Assembly: GCA_030685235.1 (NCBI GenBank)
Contig: MU839115.1
Coordinates: 62,001 to 126,000, forward strand
Direction: 5' to 3'
Length of the DNA stretch: 64,000 nucleotides
Origin: Copromyces sp. CBS 386.78
Lineage: Eukaryota; Ascomycota; Sordariomycetes; Sordariales; Sordariaceae
Positions 31,855-43,206 of the stretch are shown one piece after another; positions within the stretch are counted from its first letter, which is position 1, and every line of letters starts with the position of its first letter. The notes below the pieces were generated by a model. It did not search any database, was not told where the DNA came from, and saw only the letters and a program-made list of their open reading frames with translations. The translations under genes and the position numbers were made by a program.

Positions 31855-33722
31855 TTTCGGCTTTTAGTGTGAATCAAGGGGACAATAATTCCTCGGGTTC
31901 TGATGTTCGAGCTACAGAGCTGGGCAACGGTATCGTTTTATATATCTCGCAGGGGAGCGCCAGGGACCCTAATCGGCTGATGATAGCCTATTTAGCATGT
32001 TCGCTGTCCAAGAGGGGCGTCCGGATCATGTCACCAAGTATCTTGTTCATCGTTGGGCCTACACCGCTTGATTTCTTCTGGCCACTACAAAGGCACATAC
32101 TTCTGCATGCCCATGGTATGCTGCGTTGTGGTGCTCAAGCTTTGGTCAGTTTGAATGCTTGCTTTCTTACTGGTTCGTTTGATCAGAGGCCTCGTTCGCC
32201 TCACTTTCGGGCCCCGTCTACCCTGTGCTTGAGCCACCAGAAACCTCTCATTAACCTCACATTTCAAACGTTTGAACTACTACCCTAAACCACGTTGCTG
32301 TCTCACTGAGGGTGAGCTGATGTCACACTTCCCAGTCAGGTCTTACAGTCTCACTGAGAATCTTTACTCTGAAGAAGCATATCATTGGCTACAACCTCCG
32401 GTACCTTCATTTGCGCAACGTCGAGTGACATCCTGGGTCTGCAGCCCTATAGGCTGCTGTCCAAAGAACCGTGGTTCCAGAACGAACACCAGGCATCGTC
32501 TCCAGCTTGGCTTTTCACCCCTTGTATGATTACCAGCTGAAAGCATATCTTCCTCGTGATATTGCACGTGGTACACACGTTCGAATCTTCGGATTCCACT
32601 GGCTGGCAACCTGAGTCGAAAAAGACGACGGCTGACGCACAGCGACGCTGTTGGCTGCTGTTTCGACCCCATCTTCTTCGCAGCGGTAACTAGCGCGAAC
32701 TTATCTTGCACATGCAGGCGATAGATGATCATCGTTTTTGCCAGCCGACGTGGGTGATGATTGCCCCAAAGACCGTTCTCGTGCCCAACTTTAGTCGTAC
32801 GACTCGCACTCGAGACATCCTCCACCGATCGTCACTAAACTCCTTCAAAAAAGGGGTGTTGAAAGCCCGAGGCGCGAGAGGGTACGGTTCGAGCCTAACT
32901 TCTCGACGTGTTCTCTTCTGCTGCGATGTTTTCGGCGCGATCGCCCCTGGTTTTTGCCGTTTTCTTAACCCCGGACATATGAGTATGGGGCTTGCTGTCG
33001 ATCTCCCGGTTTGATGGATAAGAGCAACACCGGTTTTAAGCCTCACGTTTCGAACCGGTAGAAAGCCATCCCTGCTTTTGGACCCGTTTCTGCGACTATG
33101 CACTGATACAGCTCATTGGTCTTTGATGCTTCATTTACCCAAAAAGGGAAGTGTTCATCTGGCCCGGAGAGCCAGAGAGCCCAACAAGAACACTACACAA
33201 CGAGGTAGTTGACAGCTCTGTCACGGTTTGGCTATGTTCTCACTCCTACTTGATCTATCTATGGCCGGTGGTCTTTGGAACATTCCCGAGCTACTACTCG
33301 GGCATCTGTCACCAGTCATGAATAGCCCGCGGTGCCCGCCTCAAATAGTACACGTTTTAAAGAGACACGGAGACCTCAAAACTTCGAGGCAACTCACGAG
33401 AAGCTTGTCGATCGGATCCCATAGACAGACGCCTTGACTCGTCACCAAGGTTGTACTCGGAGCTGTCAGTGTCACTGCTCACAGTTAGTTCTGTAACCTA
33501 CAATGCCTGGTCTTAATTACAGGTGAACCCGGACAGTGTTGCCGCAGCGCTGGGAAAAGAGGGAAAGGAAAGAAACATTTTTTTTTAATAAATAAAAAAG
33601 CCGGGAAACCCCATCTGGTGAAATACCCAGTTCGCTATATAGAGATGCTCGCTGGTTCACTGGTGATAGGTATATTCGCCAGATACAACACCAGCGCTGG
33701 ATATGAGAAGATATATTCGCTG

Positions 33723-33764
33723 GGGGAACTCAACAGAGTAGGGTCAAATATTTCCGAGTTCCCC
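33723..33764. repeat. Inverted repeat, 9-bp stem
   Basis: GGGGAACTC at 33723-33731 pairs perfectly with GAGTTCCCC at 33756-33764 around a 24-nt loop. It could form a hairpin in RNA. A single stem of this length can arise by chance in 64 kb. Confidence 0.6.
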
Positions 33765-34586
33765 ATTTGCTGTACAATTTCGCAGTTTTTGGTCCGAAGT
33801 ACCTTCGAATATCTCAGTTTCTTACAACCCTCCAAAATTGTCGCGCGCTACGCCTCGTCTATGTAACAGATAGTCAAAGACAAGGACAACCCAAGGAGAC
33901 CAGCACTCCTTAGCAGGGCTAAAATGGTCGGCGTCAATGATAGGTAGGGAGACGGGGCAATAAGGCAATCCTTACGGCGAATGGAAAGATGAGGATGGCA
34001 GTCTCACAGTCATGGACACACAGGGAGGCAAGGCAAGTGAAACATACATGATGATCCGTAACCATAGGAATATTTCTCATACACTAGACCTGAAAGTGAC
34101 CCAGAGGTTTAGTTAGGTCTCTTACCTATACGCCCTCCATAACCCTCAAACGTCGCTCAAGAAGGCGAATGGAAATGTTGTGCTTTGGAGGGGGAGTTCC
34201 ATTCTCGATGAACCAATCGAGGATGAGTGTTGGCATAAGACAGACATACATGTAAGTTTCTCGCGAGTTGTCAACAAACCTAGTTTACGAGTTCACCGTA
34301 AGCGTTGTCGAACATCGGTTCGGATCAAGGAGCACCGAGCCAGCAAGACCGGGACAGCACCATACCGGCCCCACCTTCTTCTTTAAGAGCTAGGATGAGA
34401 TGTGACTGGCTGGCTGGCGGACGGGATTGTATGTGGTTGGGTTGGATGTTGTTACAAGACACTCATCAAGATTGATAAAGTGCAGTGCTTGGGAGCGTCA
34501 AAAAATAATGTTCTCGATGATGTGGTTAAGAACCTCTCCAGTTTGCATTCAGGTGTTCGAATGGTAGTAACGCAATACCATAAAGC

Positions 34587-34603
34587 AAAAAACGGGGGAA
34601 AAA
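34587..34603 (-). terminator. RNA polymerase III terminator of tRNA-Gly
   Basis: On the minus strand a T5 run (34603-34599) and then a T6 run (34592-34587) lie about 27 nt past the tRNA 3' end, the usual Pol III stop signal. Confidence 0.7.
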
Positions 34604-34629
34604 TTGAACTGACTCGTTCAAGGAACAAA

Positions 34630-34700
34630 TGCGCCAGCCGCGAATCGAACGCGGGGCCCATCGATGGCAACGATGGATTTTACCACTAAACCACTGGCGC
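34630..34700 (-). tRNA. tRNA-Gly(GCC)
   Basis: The minus strand reads GCGCCAG at the 5' end and CTGGCGC at the 3' end, a perfect 7-bp acceptor stem, with A as discriminator at 34630. The D-arm contains GGTTTAGTGGTAAAATCC (box A, TGGTTTAGTGG). The anticodon arm is CATCG-TTGCCAT-CGATG, giving anticodon GCC for glycine. The T-arm is CCGCG-TTCGATT-CGCGG (box B GTTCGATTC). It has no intron and CCA is not encoded, as is normal for eukaryotes. Confidence 0.97.
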
Positions 34701-36200
34701 TTTTTTGTGATCTGTGTTCAACTTATTGTGGATTACGTGTTTTTGGAGTTGGGCTCGATCGCACCAGAGGAAAGATAATAAGGTATGGAAAGTGTAAACA
34801 CCCCGTCGAATTGAATTCACACGGTTGTACATGAATGACGAAATTTGACTTTTTTTTTGTGCAGATCGATGTGAGCATCAAACTTGCCCTTTGTGAACAG
34901 CTTGTCAAATGGGGAAGGAGAGGAGGCTTCGGCTCTTTCTAATACCAAGCGAAGTTAGACAGGACCTTGCCCCGGGGACGAAGTAGAAGGACGCTGATGA
35001 GGCCCAGCTATGATAACTAAGTGCCTGATAAGATAATTATGCTAATGTAAAAGTGCGAATGAATAGATCTATGGACGCATTGAACATAAGATATCTTCAC
35101 GTCGACGGACCCTCAAAATGTGAAGTAAGAACATCGCAACTTGGAAGCACGTGAATTTTGTCAATCATGGCGCAACGCATGATCGAATGCCCAAGGTACC
35201 TTCCCCTCGTTGTCGGGTGGTTGGAGCTAGGGAGCCGTTATCAGCGCTATCAACGCTAGCAGTTTCAGGCTAGCGGCTTGGCTGCCCGCTGGCCAAGATG
35301 AGGGGAGGCACCGAGCAAGGGTTGTCATGAGTGTTTTTTCCTTGAGGACGGTGGAGCACGAGGAGCACACGACAAAAAGTGGACAAGTCACAACCACCAA
35401 AAACCCTGAAAAGCTGTCATTTCAGGCAGGGTCAGCCTTGAAGATCGTTGGACTCGCTAGCGACTGTAGATCTCGAGAAATTGGAGACCCAAGGGTTTCC
35501 CGCTTTCTTGTTTCAGCCCTCCTTCACCCAGCAGTTAGAAGTAAGCAGCCGTTCCACTCGCTGCCACCCACCACTACCACGGCCACCACCTCCAAACTTC
35601 CAATATCCAAGTTTGGTCGAGAGACAGACATCAGGATTCAACTCTTATTCGATCCCATTTGCTTCACGGGAGCAGCTGCCATTGCGTAGCATCCAATAGT
35701 CATACTGCATCATCGAGCACCTCATCGAATCACATCCGCCCAAATTCCCGTCCCGAACGACCGACCGACACGGCCACGGACCAACCGATCGACTCGATTG
35801 ACCGGCACACCAAACCATACCTCGTCTTCATACCTGCTACCTACGCGAGACACGCTCCGTGAAAGAAAGAACAACCGCGACTTTGCAAGAGTGGTAGTCT
35901 AGAGAAGACGTTTCAAAAAGTCGACTCGGTCAAGCACCATCTTCCAACCAACTCCGCGACGTCAAGGCCTTGGCCACACAGTGCTCCGTGTCTTGCCTGC
36001 TTGTCACTCCTTGCTCGTGTGTCACTTTCGGGTACACAAACTGGCCTTGGTTGCATCATCGACCGCATCCAAGGAAGCCTCCCCGTCACTGCGACTGTTC
36101 GCCCGACCTCTTCGACAGGTTCTCAACCCCGACGCGTCCTTCATCTTCAACACTCGATAGTCGGTCGGCAGCGGGCGGACAACCATCGCCCGCCGCAACC
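34701..36200. other. Intergenic: 5' region of tRNA-Gly and ice2 promoter/leader
   Basis: No supported gene. A CACGTG site is at 35148-35153. The last 500 bases are C- and ACC-rich and look like a long transcribed leader of ice2. A 120-codon ATG frame at 35327-35689 is Thr/Ser-rich, matches nothing and is more likely leader sequence. Confidence 0.5.
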
Positions 36201-37572
36201 ATGTGGCTCATCAGCGCCTCGACGAGCGCAATCTTATTGCTGAGCATTGTACTCCTAATACCCATCGCCTTCGACGTTGGTGGTCGCGATGCCGGCCTCG
36301 CCTACTCGCTATCCCTCTTCATCTTCTACCTTATCTACAGTACCAGCAAGCTCCTCACACCCGAGAGGTCACGAGTCCGCTGGTTCTTCACTAGCAGTGT
36401 CGGCTTGTCGCAATGGATCGTCATTCCAGCCCTTCTCATCTGGTCTTTGAATAGGTTCTCAGTGGATGCTGAGAACGCCGGCTGGGTATCGCGCACCTTC
36501 TCTGCTGTCACTGCGGACCACAAACCCAGCACTTGGGGTGAATACTTCTTTGGCCAGCATGGATTTGTCGAGAATGTCGCTTTGGGAGCTTGGGACAAGA
36601 CGCTGAGCTACTCGAGCCCTGTGTTCCAACTGCTGGAGGGTTTCTGCACCCTATTAGTGATCCAGACTGCTGGGCGGGTTGCGAGGTGGCTCGTTACCCG
36701 CGGTGGAGGTGACACATGGATGGTTAGTTGCTGGCTTTGATTCTGTTTTCTCACGAACCATGTTGCTGACCTCTTTCTAGATTTTCCTTCTTGCCCTTTC
36801 TGGCTCCATCATCTCCAGTGCCGTTTACTTCCTCTGGAGAGTTGCGCGTTTCCCCGAAATCAACACCATCGATGCCACCCTCATTGGAGCTACAATGACC
36901 TCGGCAGTATTTCTGGGAGCTTATGGAATTGGTAGCGGGCGCGGCAACGCCGTGGAGTCATCTCTCCTCTTCGCCTACATTGTTCTATGCGTCTATCAGA
37001 TCTTCACCGACTATCAGCCGTCTGCCGAAGCTGTTGCTGCGGCCGAGCAAGCGGCCTCGCTTCAGCCCGATTTCCCACCTCTGCCCCCAATCATCATGGC
37101 ATCCTACTCGACATTGATGCACGTCCTCAGCAGTCTGCCCGAAGTTTTCAACACTTCTTTCCAGTTCCTCTACGCCGCATTCCAAACTATTACACCGAGC
37201 GTCATCATCTCGCTAACCTACCGGATCATTGTCTTCTACTGCGCCACTCGCATCATTCCGGCTGTTCGGGAGCTCGGCGCCAGAGCTCTCATGGACGAAC
37301 CAAGCTTGCTGGAAGAGACCGACGGAGCTAATCGCCTTGTAGGCTTCCTCAGCTGGTTCTCTCCTTCGATTCTCATTGCCGTGTATACGAGCTTATTGCT
37401 GCAACATTTCAGCGTATCCAACAATGGCGATGATATCGGGTGGACTCTGCGGGCCGGTGACGCCGGTGGAAACCCGTGGCGTTGGGTCAATGTCGCTGCC
37501 ACCATGGGACTCTACACTGTCGAGCTTTATCTCGGCGAAAGAAACGAAGGAATGCACTGGAGGGCGGACTGA
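36201..37572 (+). CDS. ICE2: ER membrane protein Ice2 (cortical ER inheritance / phospholipid metabolism), 437 aa
   Basis: Two exons: 36201-36722 and 36781-37572 (intron 58 bp, branch TGCTGAC, phase 0), joining GGDTWM-IFLLALSG. Ice2 is a polytopic ER protein needed for cortical ER distribution. In yeast it balances membrane phospholipid and storage-lipid synthesis through the Nem1-Spo7/Pah1 axis. Recognisable family blocks are IPIAFDVGGRDAGLAYSL near the N-terminus, SPVFQLLEGFCTLLVIQTAGR, ESSLLFAYIVLCVYQI, SPSVIISL-type helix with YRIIVFYCATRIIPA, and LSWFSPSILIAVYTSLLLQHF near the C-terminus. Around eight membrane helices are visible. The start is the first ATG in a good context (CAACC ATG). 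No defects. Confidence 0.95.
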
Positions 37573-38711
37573 ACAAATCCAAGAGTGTGCGTCAGTGCTA
37601 GCTATTACAGGCGCAATTCTACAGCAGCTTGTGTCGGTTATCGACATGAAGACTAGCCAGTGGCCAAAGAAGGTCACCTGAGAACAATCACCAAGTCAAC
37701 ACCATCTGTTGAGAGGCTCGTGTACCTCAAACCACCAACAATCCAAGGACGAACGTAGGGTGTGGGGAAGTGGCACGAGGAAGAAATAAGATATGATACC
37801 CATTGGTTAAGGGAGAAAGAGAGAGAAGGAGAATAGAAAGCGGATTGCGTTCGTTGCCGGCGCGGAAAGAAAAGAGGCAGACAGAGAGACAAGCAGACAG
37901 CAGCAGCACATACAAGAGAAAGAGAAACTTGACCAGGTACAGGCATGACAGCCGCCGGTCATCTCTTCTATGGAGAGGGTGTAGCAAAACAGCTATTTAT
38001 CTAGCTAGCAGCAAACCCTGTAGCAAGCTTTTTTTTTATGAATATTTCTTCACGTTCAAAGCCTGCTTAACCTCCTTTATTGATTGTCCCTGAGGGTGGT
38101 TATACACCATACAATATCTGTATGCGCGACAGCAACTTGAGGTGCGGGAAAAGAAAAACCCCACGAGCCCCATAGGAAGGAACAAGAATCAAAATTGATA
38201 GAGTCTTTACGTCTTGGATGTGAAGAGAGAATTAATGATCAAGGGAAAAGGAGAAAGGGATGAACAAGACAAAATGGAAAGGACAGGACAGGACAGGAAA
38301 AGAGGACACCATCTGCATCAGAATGGGTATCAGCTATGGCAATACCGCAGGGAAGTTTCTTTAAGTCGCGTGTGCTTTTCATTCAAGCAATCTTTCGTCT
38401 TTAGAGATTCTGTATTAGCAGTGGAACATGATACTTGGGTGTTCCAGGATTCAGTTCGTAGCTAAACTTTTACCGAGAGATTCGATGGAAAATAAATAAA
38501 TAAATAATTTTTTTTATTAAAAAGCTTCGAGTCGCGCAGATGATGGATCATTTTCGAAGTCATTCCGGAAAGTAGGTCGGTCATCCGATATCACAATCAA
38601 CCAACTACCTTGAGCATATGCCTGTTACCATCATCAGTTGCGTTGAATTCTTCTGGTTATTACAACTACCATTCTAAATTATACTCTCTATGTACAATTA
38701 AGTAGAGTCCT
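37573..38711. other. Convergent 3' region
   Basis: This lies between the 3' ends of ice2 and the ZW10 gene. It contains purine-rich stretches, GGACA repeats around 38280-38300, an AATA microsatellite at 38491-38507 followed by a T-run, and no gene that I can support. Confidence 0.55.
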
Positions 38712-41592
38712 TTACCCCAGCGGATTCGGCCTCGCTCTAATCTCCCCAATCACCTCCCTCGTCCGCGGATTATCCTCGAAGCTGAGATTGACCAAATCCA
38801 CCACCTCGTCCGCCGAGAAGTACAAGCTCAGCTCGCTCTCCAGCCACAGATACCTTACGTCCTTGAGGTTGCTCTGCAGCACTTCCGACAGGTACTTGAG
38901 GCGCAACCACGAGCCCGCGTACTGCGCGGTCGTGGGAACTTCGTTCTCAGCAGCAGAATTCGAGTCTGTGGCAAAGCGACTAGGCAGGAATAAATCATCC
39001 AAAGCCGTGACGGAAGCAATATGGTTAGCAATGTTGTAAGCCTCGTCCTGGCCGATACCTGGCAGGTCCATAACATCGCCAATAATCTTGTTGGCGACGG
39101 CGTCGGCAAGCGAGCCGACGGCTTGCTGCCAGGCTGAGCGTGAGAGGATGGATTCCCATGCGATGGCGAGGGAGCGCACGCGGGCGACGGCGGCGGAGAC
39201 GCAGGATTCGGTGTCGTCTTGTTGGATGAGGTTTTGCTCGCCTGATGATATTGAAGGTTGTGTTAGTGATAGGTAAAGAGGGAGGTTTCAAAAAGGTTAT
39301 GGTTAGCAGTGGGCGGAACTTACCCCCTAGTAGATCCCTGAGCACGGTCTTCTGGATGCTCATCTCGTTGCTGTACGCGCGGTTGGCGAAGCTCTGCATG
39401 GACTTGATGTCGTTATCCAGTCTTAGCATGGTTTGCGCTCGTGTGCTGATATTATCCCTCTTCACCCACTCCTCGGCGAACTCAGCTAGCCGCTCCGACA
39501 GGTAGGTGGCATCGTTGTAGAGAAACCTGTAACATGGTTAGCAACTTCAACGTTACATACCAGAGATATTTTTGTACTCACATGTTCCCGCCAACATCGG
39601 GAGCGTAGTAGTGGGGGGCAACGGCGCGGAACATTGCCAGCGCAAGAGTGGGAAGACTGAAGAGTCCAGCGGCAGCAGCAGCAACGGGGCTGTTGGCATA
39701 GGTCCCCTGAGTTAACGCTGCTCCGTCTTCGACGAGAGAAGATATCAGGTCCAGGACTGGCTGTGGCAGGGATGAGATGCTGTAGGTCTCCTTGAAAGTC
39801 AACTCCCGTGTCTGTGGTTTCGACGCAGCTGGTGGAGCGGTCGGTGCTGGTTCGGGCGCAGTATCGTCATTCTGAGCTTCATCGCCCCAGCCCCAGGCCT
39901 CGGTGGGATCATCCTCCTCCTCCTGCGTTTGCTTCTTCTGCTGAGGTTCCTCTGACTTCTCTGGTTCAGGTTCTTCCTCACCCCAGCCCCAGGCATCGGC
40001 CGCATCATCAATAGCGTCAGCGGATGGTTCAACAACCAATGTTTTCGCAGCCGGCCTACTGGTCTGTTGCCCGCCAGTGTCTTGCTCGCCATCGGATCCC
40101 CACGCATCCCAGCCACCATCGTCTTCGGTAACCATGGCTCCATTGGCGGCCAACTGCTGGCCCTCCGACTTTGAAACCAGCTGTTTTTCTACCCTTTCGA
40201 CCTGCTTCGATGTGCCCAGTCCCTGAGACAATTGCGTCCTTATTTGGTCCAGAGCAGCTTCTCTTCGTTTCGACAGCCATACTCTAGGTGCACTTTCGGT
40301 CCACTCTTGTAGTTCGTTGAGATGCGTCAACCCCAGCGCTTTGAGAGTGGTGCAAAAGCCCTTTGTCGTCGTTACTGTCGCTTGAAATCTGTCCATCTCC
40401 TCCAGGGAGGATGGGACAGCCAAGTCGAGCCATGTTCTGGTGATGGTTGGGATGAGACCTGGTAGTAAGACAGTTGAGATCGTGTCAATCAGGTCTGGTG
40501 GCAGCTTTTCGACCAGGAAGGCAAAGACCTGTTCTAAATCTCGGAACACAGCCTCAATAGACTGATCGGAAGTTCCTCCTAATTCCAAAGTATTTTCATT
40601 GATCTTGATACTGGGCAAACGTTCCTGCTTGATGTCAAGTCTTGGAGCAAGAATAGCCTTGTCCATATCGTGCCATAGTTGGGCTGCGCGCTGATCAACT
40701 TCATGGTATGCTTTGAGGCCAATGACGGCATCAGATAAGCTCATGGCTTCGCCTACGATGGGTCAGATATTGTATGCCAACAGGCCGTAGAGGCTTTGGC
40801 TTACCTTGCTTCGTGTCACTTATTGACACCTTATGACCCTCGATATCAACGTGTATTAGAGTATTCCATACATGATCGAATACTTGATGGACGTCTGATT
40901 TGAGTTCGAAGGCTCTGATATCAAGGAGTTTGATAGCACGACAAGACTTGTTGACGGGCACAGCGTCGAGCTCTTTCCATGATCCTGGTGGCAGAGTTAG
41001 CAACCGGCTCAGCCACTTCTTAGAACCATTATAGCTCACGTTCGAGAAGATGTAGAGCATCGAGAATACGGCGTTCGTCCCGGGCTTGCTCAACTTGGTC
41101 GAGTATTTGGTTAACCGCCTTGATTCCCTTCAATGCGTTTCTCAGCTGTGTGTTGTAGTCCAACTCGCGGGCGAGAAAGGCAGCTCTTGCTTCGGCTTCC
41201 TCGATGGCCTTCCCTGACGCCTGTGGCGCTTCCGACTGTTTCAAGATATCGTTCGCTAGAGCTTTTGATCGAAGAATGTCTTCTTGGACGGATTGGGCGT
41301 TTGTTTTCCATGTTCGGACATCGTCGGCGGTCTCTTCGTTGATGGTGTGTATCTCGGCCTACAAACACGCGCAAAGCCTCAGCAAAGGGTTTATAGGCGT
41401 GGGTCGAGAAGTAATGGTTGGTACCTGGAGCTTGGCTTTCGCACTGGCGAGTGCTTCAATGGCTGCTGGGAGCGCATCTGAGTCTACCGTTAAAGAGGAT
41501 ACCGACTCTTCTGGAAATGCTCCCTCGACAGAGAAGTCTACGAGGGCCTGAGCAATCTGCCCAGCCGGCGAGTCTGGCGTCGCAACAGCCAT
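38712..41592 (-). CDS. zw10: ZW10/Dsl1-family ER-Golgi vesicle tether subunit, 856 aa
   Basis: Six exons: 41592-41425, 41358-41040, 40984-40805, 40752-39582, 39526-39324 and 39241-38712; introns are 52-82 bp and all phases agree. The protein is helical throughout, starting with a coiled-coil N-terminus (EIHTINEETADDVRTWK, EAEARAAFLARELDYNTQLRNALKGI). The C-terminal third (GGNMFLYNDATYLSERL, WESILSRSAWQQAVGSLADAVANKIIGDV) matches ZW10/RZZ-NRZ family blocks as I know them. In fungi this subunit is part of the Dsl1/NRZ tether that captures COPI vesicles at the ER. Residues about 435-515 form a long acidic loop with tryptophan motifs WDAWGSD, AWGWGEE and AWGWGDE, resembling the COPI-binding lasso of yeast Dsl1. 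A kinetochore role, known in animals, is not expected here. Confidence 0.87.
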
Positions 41593-43206
41593 GCTGTCCT
41601 GATATGTTGTTGGATTAGGTGTGGATATGTGGCTCGAGGTTGGAATTGCAACTCGGGTGGCAGCGGATCCAAGTCCGTTCGACGGCCTAGGCGTTTCGTG
41701 GTGTCATATGCGGACTAGATGGGTACTGCTGCTGATGTGTCGCAGTTGTCGCGAACTTTGTTGGTTGGTGTTTGACCAGCAAGTTGCGGCCAGCTTGGCT
41801 GTCGATAAGTCGAAGCATTGGAATGGATGGTATTGATGACACCCACTGACAGCACCCCCTGTACGTACTGCCAAGACTTGCTTTAGGGGAGATCATGTGG
41901 GGCGTGCTTGATGCGGCGCCAATCGGGGCCGGGCTGGCCGTCAAGGGACCTGAAAGCTCCCCCGGCCGCTGGGACGGAAGGAAGGAGAGAGCTGACGGGA
42001 GCTTCGGGCAGCTGCCGCTATGAGGTTCCAGTGATGGTTGTCCACGGCGCCGTGTAAGGTAACTACCTACAGTTGTAGTTAGCGCCGGATGCCCCTCAGC
42101 TTCTGTTGTCGTTTAGGTTGTGGCAATCAGACGGGAAGTTCTTGTGAACTTTCCATCTCTGTTTCATAAAACTCCATCTTGCGGGAGCTACTGGTCGTAT
42201 TTATATAAGTCTATTCCAGTTCACGCATGTGAACTTGGAGTACGCTGACGGGAGGTGAGTTCAAACTGCCCCTGTGTATTTCCATCACCGGAGCTTTCCC
42301 CACGGGGTCCTCCAGGCACCTCTGTTGCTCCTCCGCCCCTCACTCCTTCCTGCTCATCGCCAGAGGAACCCGCATCCAGGCTAGTCTCAAGGAGGGGCAA
42401 ACTTTCTTTTGGTGGACTTGCTTTCCTGTCAACAACACGGACCGCAATCTGATAACTTTTCACTTTCCTTCTCTACTCTATACAGGTCCATCAACCCTGC
42501 GTCAACGATTCATACGTCGACTCCAGGCTGCTCAACCGGCATTGTATAGAGCAATCACGCCTTTCTTGTCTTACTCGACCTGCAACACATTCAAGGCAGC
42601 CTGGCAAACATCTTCATCCAGACAGTTGCACCGGTAAGAGAGTCTTGTACACTTTCACCTTGAGATACACCAATCTGCATTCAGTTGTCAGCAAATATCT
42701 TGCCAGCCTTCCTCCCTTTCCTCTCAAAAACTCCCTTCGATTCTCCCTTCCCCAAGCATCCTGTTCTATTTCATCACCCATTGCTCCTGCCGCAAGGGCT
42801 TCTGACAAGATGGTGCCATCCTTCACACGCTCAGTCATGCTCTTTGGGGCTTTAGCAGCCGGTAGTGTAGTTGCACACACAGCCAACTCGCGGGTTAACC
42901 ATGGTGCTTCCTGTGATATTCCCACGTTGATCTTTCCATACAACTCCTGGTACCTCCTCCCTTTTCATCATGGTCGAGTATGAGGAGCAGGGGGACTCAG
43001 CTACATAAACCCCACAAACGCCGTGGGATCCCCATGATGTAGCTTTTCAAGAGTCTGTGGAAAACGTAGCATCATCACTTGCAAACATGGCATCATTTTG
43101 GAGACTTTCATTGGCATTTCTACTGTTACAGTTTTTGTCTTATTGGTCGTGGGCTAATCCTCTTCCCAGTAATATTCAAGGCTTTTTGCCAACAATCAGC
43201 AGCAAC
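41593..43206. other. Divergent promoter and long leader of the M16 protease gene
   Basis: This lies between divergent starts at 41592 (minus) and 43207 (plus). A TATA-like TATTTATATAAG is at about 42199-42209. CT-rich leader follows, and a possible 5'-UTR donor GTAAGA at 42634 could pair with an acceptor TACTGTTACAG ending at 43131. Short upstream ATG frames (for example 42810-42983) precede the main start and could lower translation. No separate gene is supported. Confidence 0.5.
42199..42209 (+). promoter_or_regulatory. TATA-like element
   Basis: The sequence TATTTATATAA, in the region upstream of the M16 protease leader, is the best TATA-box match in this intergenic space. The distance to the start codon implies a leader near 950 nt unless an intron is removed. 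Confidence 0.35.

Larger units (their letters stand above)
31855..34629. other. 2.8-kb gene-poor region
   Basis: No supported gene. The first few hundred bases should be the promoter of the gene starting at 31854. Open frames up to 154 codons are not ATG-initiated in good context or match nothing. The stretch around 33580-33870 is AT-richer, contains the palindrome CCAGCGCTGG, direct repeats of TATATTCGC and a 9-bp inverted repeat at 33723-33764. It ends with the Pol III terminator of the tRNA. Confidence 0.45.

Noticed and set aside
31824..32288. 154-codon plus-strand frame overlapping the start of the small basic-tailed gene
   Set aside because: It overlaps a well-supported spliced gene and resembles no protein known to me.
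32382..32825. 147-codon minus-strand frame
   Set aside because: It begins with GTG rather than ATG, has no family resemblance and no supporting splice pattern.
23272..34629. Transposon relics or RIP-mutated blocks
   Set aside because: I looked for TA-rich sequence, terminal repeats and transposase or polymerase motifs and saw none clear enough to call.
35327..35689. 120-codon ATG frame upstream of ice2
   Set aside because: Thr/Ser-rich low complexity; more simply explained as promoter or leader of ice2.
42645..42983. 112-codon frame with a signal-peptide-like stretch before the M16 protease
   Set aside because: The start is not ATG. The ATG inside it gives only 58 codons and lies in the presumed leader; kept only as a possible upstream ORF.
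43087..43206. N-terminal extension of the M16 protease with a hydrophobic, signal-like segment
   Set aside because: It lies in a pyrimidine tract containing a good acceptor site, and cytosolic relatives begin near MSTAPRF. Left as an alternative.
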